NCBI RefSeq assembly: GCF_002022275.1
Contig: NZ_MSDF01000031.1
Location: 38,656-102,655, forward strand
Length of the DNA: 64,000 nt
From: Pseudomonas fluorescens
Lineage (GTDB): Bacteria > Pseudomonadota > Gammaproteobacteria > Pseudomonadales > Pseudomonadaceae
Direction: 5' to 3'
The notes beneath the pieces were generated by a model. The model was given only the letters and a program-made list of their open reading frames with translations, had not been told where the DNA came from and made no database searches. Within the stretch, counting starts at the first letter, position 1. Every line of letters starts with the position of its first letter. The position numbers and the translations under genes were made by a program. Shown piece by piece: positions 35,248-43,996 of this stretch.

Positions 35248-35925
35248 CTACCGCGCGTTATTCTGCAGCGTGTCTTCCACCCAACTGACAAAATCGCCTA
35301 TTTGCGCTTCGATAATTTCATGGGCCATGTCGTACACCTGATACCGGCAAGACACGCCCAAGGCACTCAATATTTCCCTGGAACGCTCGGCCCAGGCCAC
35401 AGGCAGCTTCTCATCGTTTCGCCCATGAGCAACAAACGCGGACAGATGCTGAAGCTCATCCCGGGTCGCAATAGCGGGTTTCAATTCAGGCAGGATTCGC
35501 CCGCTGAGCAGGCCGAATCCTGCCACTGCTTTTGGCGCGCTCAGCGCTACACTGGCACTCATGATGCCGCCTTGGCTAAAGCCCGCGATGAGGGTCGGCA
35601 GAGGCGCCTGGTGATGCACGAACTGTATGAGCAGTTGCCGACTGGCTTCGGCCTGGGGCTCGTTGATTCGTGGGCCGTCGCTCGTGAAGCTGACCTGAAA
35701 CCATGCATAGCTCTGTAGCCCCATCTGCAAAGGGGCGCGCACGAAGAGCAGCTCCAGGTCTTGGGGCAGGTGGTTGATTAGCCCCACCAGGTTGGCTTCG
35801 TTGCCGCCCACGCCGTGCAGCAATACAAGGCGGGCGCGGGGCGTGGCGTGAGCCGGGCGCAGGCGATAGTGCAGGCCTGTTGTGTGGTCTGTGTGGAGTG
35901 CCGGCAGTTCGATGCTTGAAGTCAT
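35248..35925 (-). CDS. Phospholipase/carboxylesterase family alpha/beta hydrolase
   Basis: A 225-residue serine hydrolase of the YpfH/acyl-protein-thioesterase-like group. The nucleophile Ser is in IAGFSQGGIMSAS, the oxyanion region is VLLHGVGGNEANLVG, Asp lies in the ILPELKP-HGRNDEKLPV stretch and His in YDMAHEII. Its ATG overlaps the dioxygenase stop (ATGA), so it is the last gene of the DoxX-dioxygenase-esterase operon. Confidence 0.87.
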   Translation of the reverse strand: MTSSIELPALHTDHTTGLHYRLRPAHATPRARLVLLHGVGGNEANLVGLINHLPQDLELLFVRAPLQMGLQSYAWFQVSFTSDGPRINEPQAEASRQLLIQFVHHQAPLPTLIAGFSQGGIMSASVALSAPKAVAGFGLLSGRILPELKPAIATRDELQHLSAFVAHGRNDEKLPVAWAERSREILSALGVSCRYQVYDMAHEIIEAQIGDFVSWVEDTLQNNAR

Positions 35926-36743
35926 GTCGTTATTCTCGGCGCAGTCGTGGGAGGGAGGGCACTGGAATTGAAGAGGTAGTTGTCCATCGACAACACGCCG
36001 TAGGTCACACCGCCCTCGATCAATGTCATCTCGTAAGCATCGCCGGCAGCGCCTAACGCTACGAAAAGCGGGAAAAAATGCTCTTCGCTCGGGTGAGCGC
36101 GCACGGCCTCAGGCGCGTGTGCTCTGTAAGCCAGGAGCGCCTGTGTATTGCGTTCCTCCAAGCGCCGGGTTGTCCAGTCACAAAACTGCTGCACATAGTC
36201 TGTGTTAACGCCCACCGAGCCGAACTCATACAGATTGTGAGTCAGGCTGCCGGAGCCAATGATCAGCACGCCTTCCTGCCTCAATGGCGCCAACGCCCGA
36301 CCCAAATGCAAGGCATCTTTTGTGGTCATCCAGATCGGCATCGACACCTGTATCACCGGTATGTCCGCTTGAGGGTAGAGGTGCAGTAAAGGCATCCAGG
36401 CACCGTGGTCCAGGCCGCGGCCGGCATCCAGGCGGGTGGGCCAGTTGTTCTGCTCCAGCAGCATTGCGATGCGGTTGGCCAACGCTGGCAGCCCGGGCGC
36501 CGGGTAGGCCAGCTCGTACAGCTGCGCAGGAAAACCACCGAAGTCATGGATGGTTTCCGGTGCAGCCCCCGCGGTAATGCTGACTGCACGGTTCGTCATC
36601 CAGTGTGCCGAAACCACAACGATGGCCTTGGGTTTGGGCAGTTGTCTGCCCAGTTGACCCAATCGTGCGCCAGCCAGCCCCGGGTCGAGCGCAAACGTCG
36701 GTGCCCCATGGGAGACAAAAAGGGCGGGAAGGGGTGCGTGCAT
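35922..36743 (-). CDS. 4,5-DOPA dioxygenase-like extradiol ring-cleavage enzyme (YgiD family)
   Basis: A 273-residue class III (LigB) extradiol dioxygenase. Metal-binding His residues lie in FVSHGAPTFAL and VVSAHWMTNRA, and a catalytic His in RGLDHGAWMPLLHLYP. Members open catechol-type rings using Fe(II) or Zn(II). The neighbouring esterase and DoxX genes suggest handling of a phenolic or quinone compound. It lies 34 bp after doxX. Confidence 0.9.
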   Translation of the reverse strand: MHAPLPALFVSHGAPTFALDPGLAGARLGQLGRQLPKPKAIVVVSAHWMTNRAVSITAGAAPETIHDFGGFPAQLYELAYPAPGLPALANRIAMLLEQNNWPTRLDAGRGLDHGAWMPLLHLYPQADIPVIQVSMPIWMTTKDALHLGRALAPLRQEGVLIIGSGSLTHNLYEFGSVGVNTDYVQQFCDWTTRRLEERNTQALLAYRAHAPEAVRAHPSEEHFFPLFVALGAAGDAYEMTLIEGGVTYGVLSMDNYLFNSSALPPTTAPRITT

Positions 36744-36777
36744 GAGTGGCCTCGTCAGGTAATTTCAGCGTGGTGGG

Positions 36778-37179
36778 TCAGGCTTGAGCCGAGCGCTTGA
36801 GTGCCCACGCGCCATCGTCGAGCAAGGCCAGCGCCAGTGCGGTGAAGGCCAGAAACACCGGGTATTCCCAACCGCCGTTGGCATTGGTGAAGCTCCAACC
36901 GTTGGCAAAGTGCACGGTGGACGCGACCAGCAGTTGCACCGCGGCCAGGCCTGCGACCCAGCGCGCATAAACGCCCAGCAGCAGTAACACGCCGGCAGTG
37001 ATTTCGAACGCGATTACCGGGTATGCAAGAAAGCCTGGAAAACCGACCGATTGAAAAAAACCGGCGGTACCGGCGGGGGTAAACACCAGGAGTTTGGTCA
37101 AGCCGTGAGCGAGAAACATGGCGCCCAGAATCAAGCGAAGCACGAGGGCGGCGTAAGGCTGGGTTCGAGTGGTTGTCAT
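36778..37179 (-). CDS. DoxX-family membrane protein
   Basis: A 133-residue inner-membrane protein with four helices. The DoxX motif LRLILGAMFLAHGLTKL opens the protein, GFFQSVGFPGFLAYPVIAFEI is in the middle, and W/Y-rich ANGWSFTNANGGWEYPVF is near the end. DoxX proteins are linked to redox and thiol or quinone stress. First gene of a three-gene operon, divergent from a LysR regulator 105 bp away. Confidence 0.9.
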   Translation of the reverse strand: MTTTRTQPYAALVLRLILGAMFLAHGLTKLLVFTPAGTAGFFQSVGFPGFLAYPVIAFEITAGVLLLLGVYARWVAGLAAVQLLVASTVHFANGWSFTNANGGWEYPVFLAFTALALALLDDGAWALKRSAQA

Positions 37180-37284
37180 GATGACGATCCATTATTAGCG
37201 AGGTGGAACGCTGTAGTTTAATGATTCGGCTGATGGGATAAATATGCTGTAATCAGACTAATTGTTCCGATTAGTGAGATGGTT

Positions 37285-38190
37285 ATGGATCGTGCCCTGG
37301 AAATGCAGGTGTTCTGCGCGGTGGTGGAAAAGGGCAGCTTTATTGGCGCGGTCGAGTTTCTGGAGATGTCCAAGGCCGCTGTTTCAAGGCATGTCAACGC
37401 GCTGGAGGAGCGTCTCGGCGTGCGTTTGTTGCAACGTACAACCCGGCGTCTTTCATTGACGGAAGAAGGGCGCCTGTTTCATCAACACGCCCGCGAAGTG
37501 CTCGGTTTGATGGCGCAGGCGGAGTTGGCGGTGTCGTCGGGCGCGAGTGAGCCGGTGGGGGTGTTGCGGGTCAATGCGCCGGTCAGTTTTGGCGTGCTGC
37601 ACCTGGCGCCGCTGTGGTCGGCGTTTCTCGCCCAGCATCCGAAAGTCGAACTGGATATCAGCTTGAACGACCGGCTGGTCGACCTGGTGGAGGAGGGGTA
37701 TGACGTCGCGGTGCGGATTGCCCGGCTGGAAAGCTCGTCACTGGTCGGCAGGCGCATCGCGAGTACGCGCATGCGCTTGTGTGCTTCACCTGCTTACATC
37801 GCACAACACCCGCCACTGAGTGAGCCCAAGGACCTGGCGGACCATCGCGTGGTGGCGTACAGCAACTTTTCCAGCGGAAACGAATGGCACTTCACCGGTC
37901 ATGGCCGTGAGCATGTCGTGACCACCCGCGCCAGCATTCGCTGCAACAATGGTGACACCTGCCGTGCGATTGCCTTGGCCGGAGGCGGCATTCTGCTGCA
38001 GCCCAGCTTTATGGTGGGCGAGGACATTCGGCGCGGTGCTTTGGTGGAGTTACTCCCCGGCTATCAGTCCGTCGAGCTGGGCATTTATGCGGTGTACCCA
38101 ACGCGTAAACATCTGGCGCCCAAGGTGAGGGCGTTGATCAACTTTCTGGTGGAGCAATTTGCCGAGGTCGATTGGGAGGCCGTTGAGTGA
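37285..38190 (+). CDS. LysR-family transcriptional regulator
   Basis: A 301-residue LysR protein of the CrgA/DsdC-like aromatic-response group. The helix-turn-helix is MQVFCAVVEKGSFIGAVEFLEMSKAAVSRHVNALEERLG and the effector domain starts near VLRVNAPVSFGVLHLAP. ATG 37285 is preferred over ATG 37279 since GTGAG lies 7 bp upstream. It is divergent from doxX and probably controls the DoxX-dioxygenase-esterase operon. Confidence 0.9.
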   Translation: MDRALEMQVFCAVVEKGSFIGAVEFLEMSKAAVSRHVNALEERLGVRLLQRTTRRLSLTEEGRLFHQHAREVLGLMAQAELAVSSGASEPVGVLRVNAPVSFGVLHLAPLWSAFLAQHPKVELDISLNDRLVDLVEEGYDVAVRIARLESSSLVGRRIASTRMRLCASPAYIAQHPPLSEPKDLADHRVVAYSNFSSGNEWHFTGHGREHVVTTRASIRCNNGDTCRAIALAGGGILLQPSFMVGEDIRRGALVELLPGYQSVELGIYAVYPTRKHLAPKVRALINFLVEQFAEVDWEAVE

Positions 38191-38227
38191 GCCGGGATGG
38201 GTACCGGCCACTCGCGTTAAAGGCCTG

Positions 38228-39430
38228 TCAGGCAATCGGGATCAGTGGATCTGCTGCCGCCCACGCCGCCTCGCGGTTGGCGGCCGGCGGGTAGATCCAC
38301 ACTGTGTTGATCTGGGTCTTGAGCGATTTGCCGTCCTGGCGGGTCAGCTTGACCTGGCGATCCCAACCTTCGGTGTACACCGCGCCCCAGCCGCCCAGGT
38401 CCAGGCAAGTCACGTATTTGGGCTGGCTGTAGGCGGTCGGCGCCACCCCCAGAATCTGCGCGGCCACATTGTTACCGGCGTGACGGCCCAGCACGATGGC
38501 GTGCTGGCAGGTCATCAGGGCATGGTTGCCCAGTGCATCGGTGGCGGCGTAAGCCACGTCGCCGGTGGCGAAGATATCGGCTTGGCCGATGACTTTCAGG
38601 TTCGCATCCACATGCAGGCGGCCGAGCGCATCGCGCTCACCGGGGATCTGTTCGGTCAGCGAGCTGGCGCGCACGCCGGTGGTCCAGATCACGGTGCTGG
38701 CTTCGATATGCTGACCATTATCCAGGGTGACACCCTGTTCATCGACGGCGACCACCGATGATTTCAACTGCCATTGCACGCCCAGTTCTTCGCTGGCCTC
38801 GGCGATCGACTGACCGATTTCGGCGCCCATCGACGCCCCGATTTTTTCGCTGCGGTCCACGATGATCACGTCGATGTCCGCGTTCTCGCCCAGGATAGCG
38901 CGCAGGCGTGCTGGCATTTCGGTCGCCGTTTCAATGCCGGTGAAACCGCCGCCGGCCACCACCACCGTGTTACGGCCTTTGCTCTGCGGCCGGTCCGCCA
39001 GGGATTTGAGGTGATTCTCCAGGCGTACAGCGTGCTCAATCTGGTCGACATCGAAAGCGTGCTGCGCCACGCCGGGCGTGCCAGGCAACGCGAGCCGGCT
39101 ACCGGTGGCCAAAACCAGCTTGTCGTAGTTGAGCACCTGACGGTTACCGGAGGCATCGAGATAGGCGACGTTTTTTTGTTCGACGTCGATGGTCTCTGCG
39201 GCGCCCTTGATGAAGGTCACGCCTACTGCGTCGAACAGCGCTCCAATCGGCGCGAACAGTTGATGGGCGTCGGGCTCGTAAAAGCGCGGGCGGATACGCA
39301 GCTCGGGCTGCGGGGCCACTACCGTCACGTCGATATCGTTGCGGTCATGAATATTGAACAGGCGCGTTGCGCTCAGCGCCGTCCACAGGCCGCCGAAACC
39401 CGCGCCAATAATCAGAATGTGCTGTTTCAT
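38228..39430 (-). CDS. Type II NADH dehydrogenase-like FAD oxidoreductase
   Basis: A 400-residue flavoprotein. It has an FAD site HILIIGAGFGGLWTAL at the N-terminus, an NAD site NTVVVAGGGFTGIETATEM, and the FAD-ribityl motif ADIFATGDVAYA. It oxidises NADH and reduces quinone or another acceptor without proton pumping. A GCGACTA-N5-GTCG element 29-44 bp before its ATG is repeated before the divergent rrf2 gene. Convergent with the LysR gene. Confidence 0.88.
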   Translation of the reverse strand: MKQHILIIGAGFGGLWTALSATRLFNIHDRNDIDVTVVAPQPELRIRPRFYEPDAHQLFAPIGALFDAVGVTFIKGAAETIDVEQKNVAYLDASGNRQVLNYDKLVLATGSRLALPGTPGVAQHAFDVDQIEHAVRLENHLKSLADRPQSKGRNTVVVAGGGFTGIETATEMPARLRAILGENADIDVIIVDRSEKIGASMGAEIGQSIAEASEELGVQWQLKSSVVAVDEQGVTLDNGQHIEASTVIWTTGVRASSLTEQIPGERDALGRLHVDANLKVIGQADIFATGDVAYAATDALGNHALMTCQHAIVLGRHAGNNVAAQILGVAPTAYSQPKYVTCLDLGGWGAVYTEGWDRQVKLTRQDGKSLKTQINTVWIYPPAANREAAWAAADPLIPIA

Positions 39431-39458
39431 TTGTTTACCTTGGGGTGAGGTGATAACG

Positions 39459-39474
39459 GCGACTATATTTGTCG
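39459..39474. promoter_or_regulatory. Candidate Rrf2 operator, NADH-dehydrogenase side
   Basis: GCGACTATATTTGTCG, sharing GCGACTA-N5-GTCG with the site at 39643-39658 in the same divergent gap. Confidence 0.5.
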
Positions 39475-39642
39475 TAGTTGATCAGTGCAAGGTTATTTTT
39501 TGTGACGGGACGGGCGCAGCGATCGGGAATGATCAGTAAAAGCCTTGTGGAATGGCGTTATATCCACAAAATGGCGGGGCTTGGACGCTAGCGAAACCTC
39601 GTCGGCGAAACTGGCTTGCCTCATCATTTTCTGTTAGTTTGT

Positions 39643-39658
39643 GCGACTAATTAAGTCG
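39643..39658. promoter_or_regulatory. Candidate Rrf2 operator, regulator side
   Basis: GCGACTAATTAAGTCG, whose arms CGACT/AGTCG are inverted repeats. It overlaps the ribosome-binding site region 10 bp before the rrf2 ATG, which fits autorepression. Confidence 0.5.
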
Positions 39659-39667
39659 GAGATTGGC

Positions 39668-40231
39668 ATGTCTCTTTACAGCGCAGGCGTTGAATACGGC
39701 ATCCATTGCCTGATTTTCCTGGTGGGCGATGGCGGCGAAAGCCGAGAGGCCAGCGTGCGTGACCTGGCAGAACTGCAAGGCGTGCCCCTGGATTACCTCG
39801 GGAAGATTTTCACCAAGCTGGCCAAGGCCAAACTGGTGGTGGCAACCGAAGGCGTGCGCGGGGGCTTCAAGCTGTCGAGGCCGTCTGATGAAATCAGCCT
39901 GCTCGATATCGTCAACGCGATTGACGGCCAGAAGCTCATCTTCAATTGCCGCGAGATTCGCGGACGCTGCGCCCTGTTCGACGGTGCGCCGCCGGCCTGG
40001 GCGCTGGACGGCCATTGCTCGGTTCACGCGGCCATGATGACCGCGCAGAAACGCATGGAAGACGCGCTCGCCCAACAGACCATTCTTGATCTGGCCCGAA
40101 AGGTCGGGCGCAAATCGCCGGCTGATTTTGCGGCGCAGGTTGGCGGATGGATCAACGATCGCCGGGAGAAAAAGGGCAGTGCGCAGGCTCCGGACGATCA
40201 GACTATTGCGGTCACTGATATTACGGAATGA
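39668..40231 (+). CDS. Rrf2-family regulator with three conserved cysteines
   Basis: A 187-residue Rrf2 protein. The winged helix is YSAGVEYGIHCLIFLV to LQGVPLDYLGKIFTKLAKAKLV and the wing is EGVRGGFKLSRP. The Cys cluster lies at NCREIRGRCALFDG with a third Cys at DGHCSVH, the pattern that binds an Fe-S cluster in NsrR/IscR relatives, so it may sense nitric oxide, oxidants or iron. ATG 39668 is preceded by CGGAG. Likely controls the divergent NADH dehydrogenase and itself. Confidence 0.87.
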   Translation: MSLYSAGVEYGIHCLIFLVGDGGESREASVRDLAELQGVPLDYLGKIFTKLAKAKLVVATEGVRGGFKLSRPSDEISLLDIVNAIDGQKLIFNCREIRGRCALFDGAPPAWALDGHCSVHAAMMTAQKRMEDALAQQTILDLARKVGRKSPADFAAQVGGWINDRREKKGSAQAPDDQTIAVTDITE

Positions 40232-40299
40232 TTTCGTACACACAGACAGTTTTGTCGATGACCAGCAAGCTACATCACCCGATAACCCGCACAACAAAT

Positions 40300-40325
40300 A
40301 AAGCCACTCAAACGAGTGGCTTTTT
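40300..40325 (+). terminator. Intrinsic terminator after rrf2
   Basis: Stem AAGCCACTC/GAGTGGCTT with an AAAC loop and a five-T tail. Nearly identical to the tRNA-Gly terminator. Confidence 0.88.
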
Positions 40326-40473
40326 AGTTTGTCAGGGTATTGACCCGTGCGCGGCGCATCAAAAAAGTGACCTTGAACGGCAGTGCCTATCAACGCCCTT
40401 TTCACCCAGCCATGATCAACGGGCTTGCTGCAACGCGCTCCGTGCCCCGAGTCAAAGGGTAAGCCTTCTGCCG

Positions 40474-41799
40474 CTATTTGCTCACCCGGATCCCTTTGAA
40501 CACCACCAGCAGCAACACGCCCGCGAGTATTTCAAAAGCGGCGACCAGATAGAGGCCGGCGGCCAGGCTGCCGGTCAGGGTTTTGAGCCAGCCGATCATG
40601 TAAGGCGCCACAAACCCGGCCAGGTTGCCGATGCAGTTGATCAAGGCGATGCCCCCGGCTGCGGCGGTGCCGGCGAGGAAGGCGCCGGGAATCGACCAGA
40701 ACACCGGGAACGCGGCGAGTATGCCCATGGCCGCGATGGTCAGGGCGATCAAGGCGAGGACGGCGTTGCCGATGAACAAGCCTGTGCCAATCAGCCCCAG
40801 CCCGGCGAGCAGCGCGGCCATGGCGCAATGCACGCGGCGCTCGGCAGTTTTGTCGGAGTGATAGCCGTTCCACAGCATCGCCGCGGTGCCCAATATGAAC
40901 GGGATCGACGACAGCAGGCCGATGCGCATGGTGTCATCCACGCCCAGCGCCTTGATGACTGACGGGGTCCAGAACGCAATGGTGGCGTTACCGCTCACCA
41001 GGCAGAAATACACCAGTGCACACAGCCATAGTTTGGGAAAGCGAATCAACGCGCGCAGGTCGCTGTGTTTGCCGGGTGCCTGGTTTTCGCGGGCGATTGT
41101 GTCGCTGACCATCGTGCGTTGCGCCGGGCTCAACCATTTGGCATTGGCGGGTTTTTCCGGCAGGTAGCGCAGCACGAAAAAGCCTGCGATCACCGAGGGA
41201 ATGCCTTCGAGAATAAACAGCCATTGCCAATTGGCCAGGCTGCCGACGCCGACCATGTGGCTCATGATAAACCCGGCCAACGGGCCGCCCACCACACCGG
41301 CAATGGCAAAGGAGGTCATGAACATGCCGTTGATCTTGGCGCGTTGCGCGGCGGGGAACCAGTAGGTCAGGTACAGCACCACGCCCGGGAAGAAACCTGC
41401 TTCGAAAGCGCCCAGCAGAAATCGCAAGACGTAGAACGACCAGGCGCTTTCGACATAGGCCATGGCAATGGACGTCAGGCCCCACATGATCGTGATGCGG
41501 GCCAGTGTGCGCCGTGCGCCGATTTTCTCCAGCAGCAGATTGCTTGGCACTTCAAAAAAGAAGTAACCAATGAAGAAGATTCCGGCGCCCAAGCCATACA
41601 CGGCCTCGCTGAACCCCAGGTCCTGCAGCATCGCCAGTTTGGCGAAACCGACGTTGACCCGGTCGATCCAGGCCAATACAAACAGAAACACCAGGAACGG
41701 CAGCAAGCGCCAGGCGATCTTGCGATACACCATCGCCACTTCGTCGGTCATCGGCGCGTGGTCCAGTTGTGTCGGTGAGGTTGCGTTGCTCGGGTTCAT
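40474..41799 (-). CDS. MFS transporter, anion:cation symporter (ACS) family
   Basis: A 441-residue, 12-helix permease. It has the ACS-type motif LAWIDRVNVGFAKLAMLQDLGFSEAVYGLGAGIFFIGYFFFEVPSNLLLEKIGAR, broken here for length into IDRVNVGFAKL and FFEVPSNLLLEKIGAR. ACS carriers import organic anions such as tartrate, phthalate or hexuronates. The upstream amidase and DUF2848 genes on the same strand suggest uptake of the compound they degrade. ATG 41799 is the only start matching family length. Confidence 0.88.
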   Translation of the reverse strand: MNPSNATSPTQLDHAPMTDEVAMVYRKIAWRLLPFLVFLFVLAWIDRVNVGFAKLAMLQDLGFSEAVYGLGAGIFFIGYFFFEVPSNLLLEKIGARRTLARITIMWGLTSIAMAYVESAWSFYVLRFLLGAFEAGFFPGVVLYLTYWFPAAQRAKINGMFMTSFAIAGVVGGPLAGFIMSHMVGVGSLANWQWLFILEGIPSVIAGFFVLRYLPEKPANAKWLSPAQRTMVSDTIARENQAPGKHSDLRALIRFPKLWLCALVYFCLVSGNATIAFWTPSVIKALGVDDTMRIGLLSSIPFILGTAAMLWNGYHSDKTAERRVHCAMAALLAGLGLIGTGLFIGNAVLALIALTIAAMGILAAFPVFWSIPGAFLAGTAAAGGIALINCIGNLAGFVAPYMIGWLKTLTGSLAAGLYLVAAFEILAGVLLLVVFKGIRVSK

Positions 41800-41950
41800 A
41801 AAATGTCTCGTCAATTCATTGCGCAGTGAACTGCGCAAGCCGATTGGCAGGCGAGTGCGGGCGCACGGGCGGCCGCCGTGGATTTTTTGCAAGGGGGAAA
41901 CCGTTGAGCCCGGGGCAGGGCGGACCTGCTTCGGGCTCAACGGCCGTGCG

Positions 41951-43291
41951 TCAGCTGCTCTCTCGCAACAGCGCCTCAATCGAGCGAGACACTTGCAGCA
42001 CGCGGGCGTCCTGGCCATGCAGGCCGGCGATTGACAGGCCAACCGGCAACTCGTCGCCACGCTGGCACGGCAGGCTCAGGGCGCAGCCGTCGAGAAAATT
42101 GAGCACGCTGGTATTGCGCAGCACCAGGCCGTTGATGGCGAAGAACGCCGCGTCGTCGGCGAGGTCGGCAAGCGTTGGCGGCACCACCGCAACACTCGGC
42201 AGTAGCCAGGCATCGGCATCACCCAGGCGTTCGCGCGCCACGCCAATCAAGCGTTGACGTTCAACCTGGATGTCCAGGTAGTCGGCGGCGCTGATGGCTG
42301 CACCACGGCGCATACGCTGGGCAACCCGCGGGTCATAGGCTTCATTGCTGTCGCTTTCCAGCCACTGGCGATGGCCGTGCCAGGCTTCGGCGGCGGTCAG
42401 CCCGCCTGCGGCATTGATGCGCGGCAGTTCGTGCAGCTCGGGGAAGTCGAACCAGCGAAGCGTCGCGCCGGCCTTGGTGAGCAGGTCCAGGCTGCGCTCG
42501 AAAGCGGCCGCCACGGTGGCATCCAGTTGGTCCAGCACCAGATCGCGGGTGACCGCCAGACGCAGCCCGGCCAAGGGCGCGGCGCGCGTCTCAAGCCGCT
42601 CGCCGCTGAGTATCTGGTCCAGCAGGATGCAGTCGGCCACGCTGTGGGTCAGGGCGCCAACGGAGTCGAGGCTTTCGGCGAGAGGGAAAGTGCCCGCCAT
42701 CGGCACGCGGCTGGCGCTGGGTTTGAAACCGGTGAGGTTGCAGAAGGCCGCAGGGATGCGGATTGAGCCGCCGGTGTCGGTGCCCAAACCGGCCACCGCC
42801 ATGCCCAGCGCCACGCTCACCGCGGCGCCGGAACTGGAGCCGCCGGCGACACGCCCGTCTGCGAGAGGCGTGAGTGGCGTGCCGTAATGGGGGTTAAACC
42901 CCAGCCCGGAAAAGGCAAACTCGCTCATGTTGGTGCGGCCCAGCAAGATCGCGCCGGCAGCCCGCAGGCGTTCGACCACCACCGCATCGCGGGCGGCTGG
43001 CGGCGCATCGGTGAGCAGCCTTGAGCCTGCCGCCGTCACCTGCCCGGTGACATCGAACAGGTCTTTGATGGACACAGGCAAGCCGGCCAGCGCCGACGGT
43101 ACATAGCCGCACGCGCGCGCCAGATCGCTGGCCCGCGCAGCCTGCAAGGCGCCGTCGGCGTCGACGCTGATATAGGCCACGCCGCCTGCCGCACGATGCG
43201 CTTCGATACGTTTCAACGCCTCGTGGACCAACGCTTCACTGGTGGTGCGGCCCTCGGCAAGTGCCTGGGCGAATGCTGCAATCGTGGTCAT
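41951..43291 (-). CDS. Amidase (amidase-signature family)
   Basis: A 446-residue AS-family amidohydrolase. The Ser-Ser-Lys triad can be placed: Lys76 in VSIKDLFDV, cis-Ser in GGSSSGAAV (151-159) and nucleophile Ser176 in GTDTGGSIRIPA. It hydrolyses an amide to acid and ammonia in the cytosol. ATG 43291 is used; GTG 43300 would overlap the DUF2848 stop (GTGA). Part of the GntR-DUF2848-amidase-MFS operon. Confidence 0.93.
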   Translation of the reverse strand: MTTIAAFAQALAEGRTTSEALVHEALKRIEAHRAAGGVAYISVDADGALQAARASDLARACGYVPSALAGLPVSIKDLFDVTGQVTAAGSRLLTDAPPAARDAVVVERLRAAGAILLGRTNMSEFAFSGLGFNPHYGTPLTPLADGRVAGGSSSGAAVSVALGMAVAGLGTDTGGSIRIPAAFCNLTGFKPSASRVPMAGTFPLAESLDSVGALTHSVADCILLDQILSGERLETRAAPLAGLRLAVTRDLVLDQLDATVAAAFERSLDLLTKAGATLRWFDFPELHELPRINAAGGLTAAEAWHGHRQWLESDSNEAYDPRVAQRMRRGAAISAADYLDIQVERQRLIGVARERLGDADAWLLPSVAVVPPTLADLADDAAFFAINGLVLRNTSVLNFLDGCALSLPCQRGDELPVGLSIAGLHGQDARVLQVSRSIEALLRESS

Positions 43292-43296
43292 CGGCT

Positions 43297-43974
43297 TCAC
43301 TCGGCGACGGGCAGCGGCTCGACACCATACTGGTGACGCAGGCTGCGGTTGAGGATCGGGTCGAACAATTCCATTTCAAACGCTTCGCCATAACCCAGTT
43401 CGCCGATCACCGATTGGGTGCCGCAGAACATCGCGGTGTCGGCAGGCAATGCGGCGTCACTGTTGAGTTTGCCCAGCAGGACTTCCGGCGCCAGCAAGTT
43501 CGTCACCGGCCCTTGCTGATACAGCGCACGCACGCCGTCGCGCACGCGCCAGGTGCGCATCACCAAGTGGTCCCAATGTGCCTGGACTTCGGCGTAACGC
43601 CACACCTCTTGGGCGATGGGCTTGTCGCACATTTGCTTGGAGACGGTCACGTCATAGCTTTCGACCTTGCGGTCTGTGTGGTCCGAGCCCAGGCCGATCA
43701 ACAGGCCCTGATCGCTGGGAATCAGCACGAATTCGGTCTCGCCGGAGGAGTCCTTGCCCGGCACCTGAATGCTCCCGGCGTTATTCAACAGGCTGGCCGA
43801 CACGCGGTAGAAGCACGGCACCTGGGTCGGGCGGCGCACGCCCAGTGCTTCGAGTTCGGCAATATGGTGTTCCACCGCTTCGGTGTTACGCCCGGCCCAG
43901 CCCGCGATGATCAAGTGTTTGATGCTGGCTTGGTGATCGCCTTGGCCGACGACGTGGAAAGTCATTTGAGTCAT
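43297..43974 (-). CDS. DUF2848 family protein
   Basis: A 225-residue protein matching DUF2848, with VPCFYRVSASLLNNAGSIQV, a central GLGSDHTDRKVE and a Cys/Gly-rich MFCGTQSVIGELGYGEAFEMELFDP split by the family motif. Its fold resembles fumarylacetoacetate-hydrolase-like enzymes (inference from length and the C-terminal pattern). It is normally found beside amidases and MFS carriers, so it probably acts in the same pathway, perhaps on the amide's ring-opened precursor. Confidence 0.85.
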   Translation of the reverse strand: MTQMTFHVVGQGDHQASIKHLIIAGWAGRNTEAVEHHIAELEALGVRRPTQVPCFYRVSASLLNNAGSIQVPGKDSSGETEFVLIPSDQGLLIGLGSDHTDRKVESYDVTVSKQMCDKPIAQEVWRYAEVQAHWDHLVMRTWRVRDGVRALYQQGPVTNLLAPEVLLGKLNSDAALPADTAMFCGTQSVIGELGYGEAFEMELFDPILNRSLRHQYGVEPLPVAE

Positions 43975-43996
43975 GAAGTGCTCTCGCAGTAAGTGA

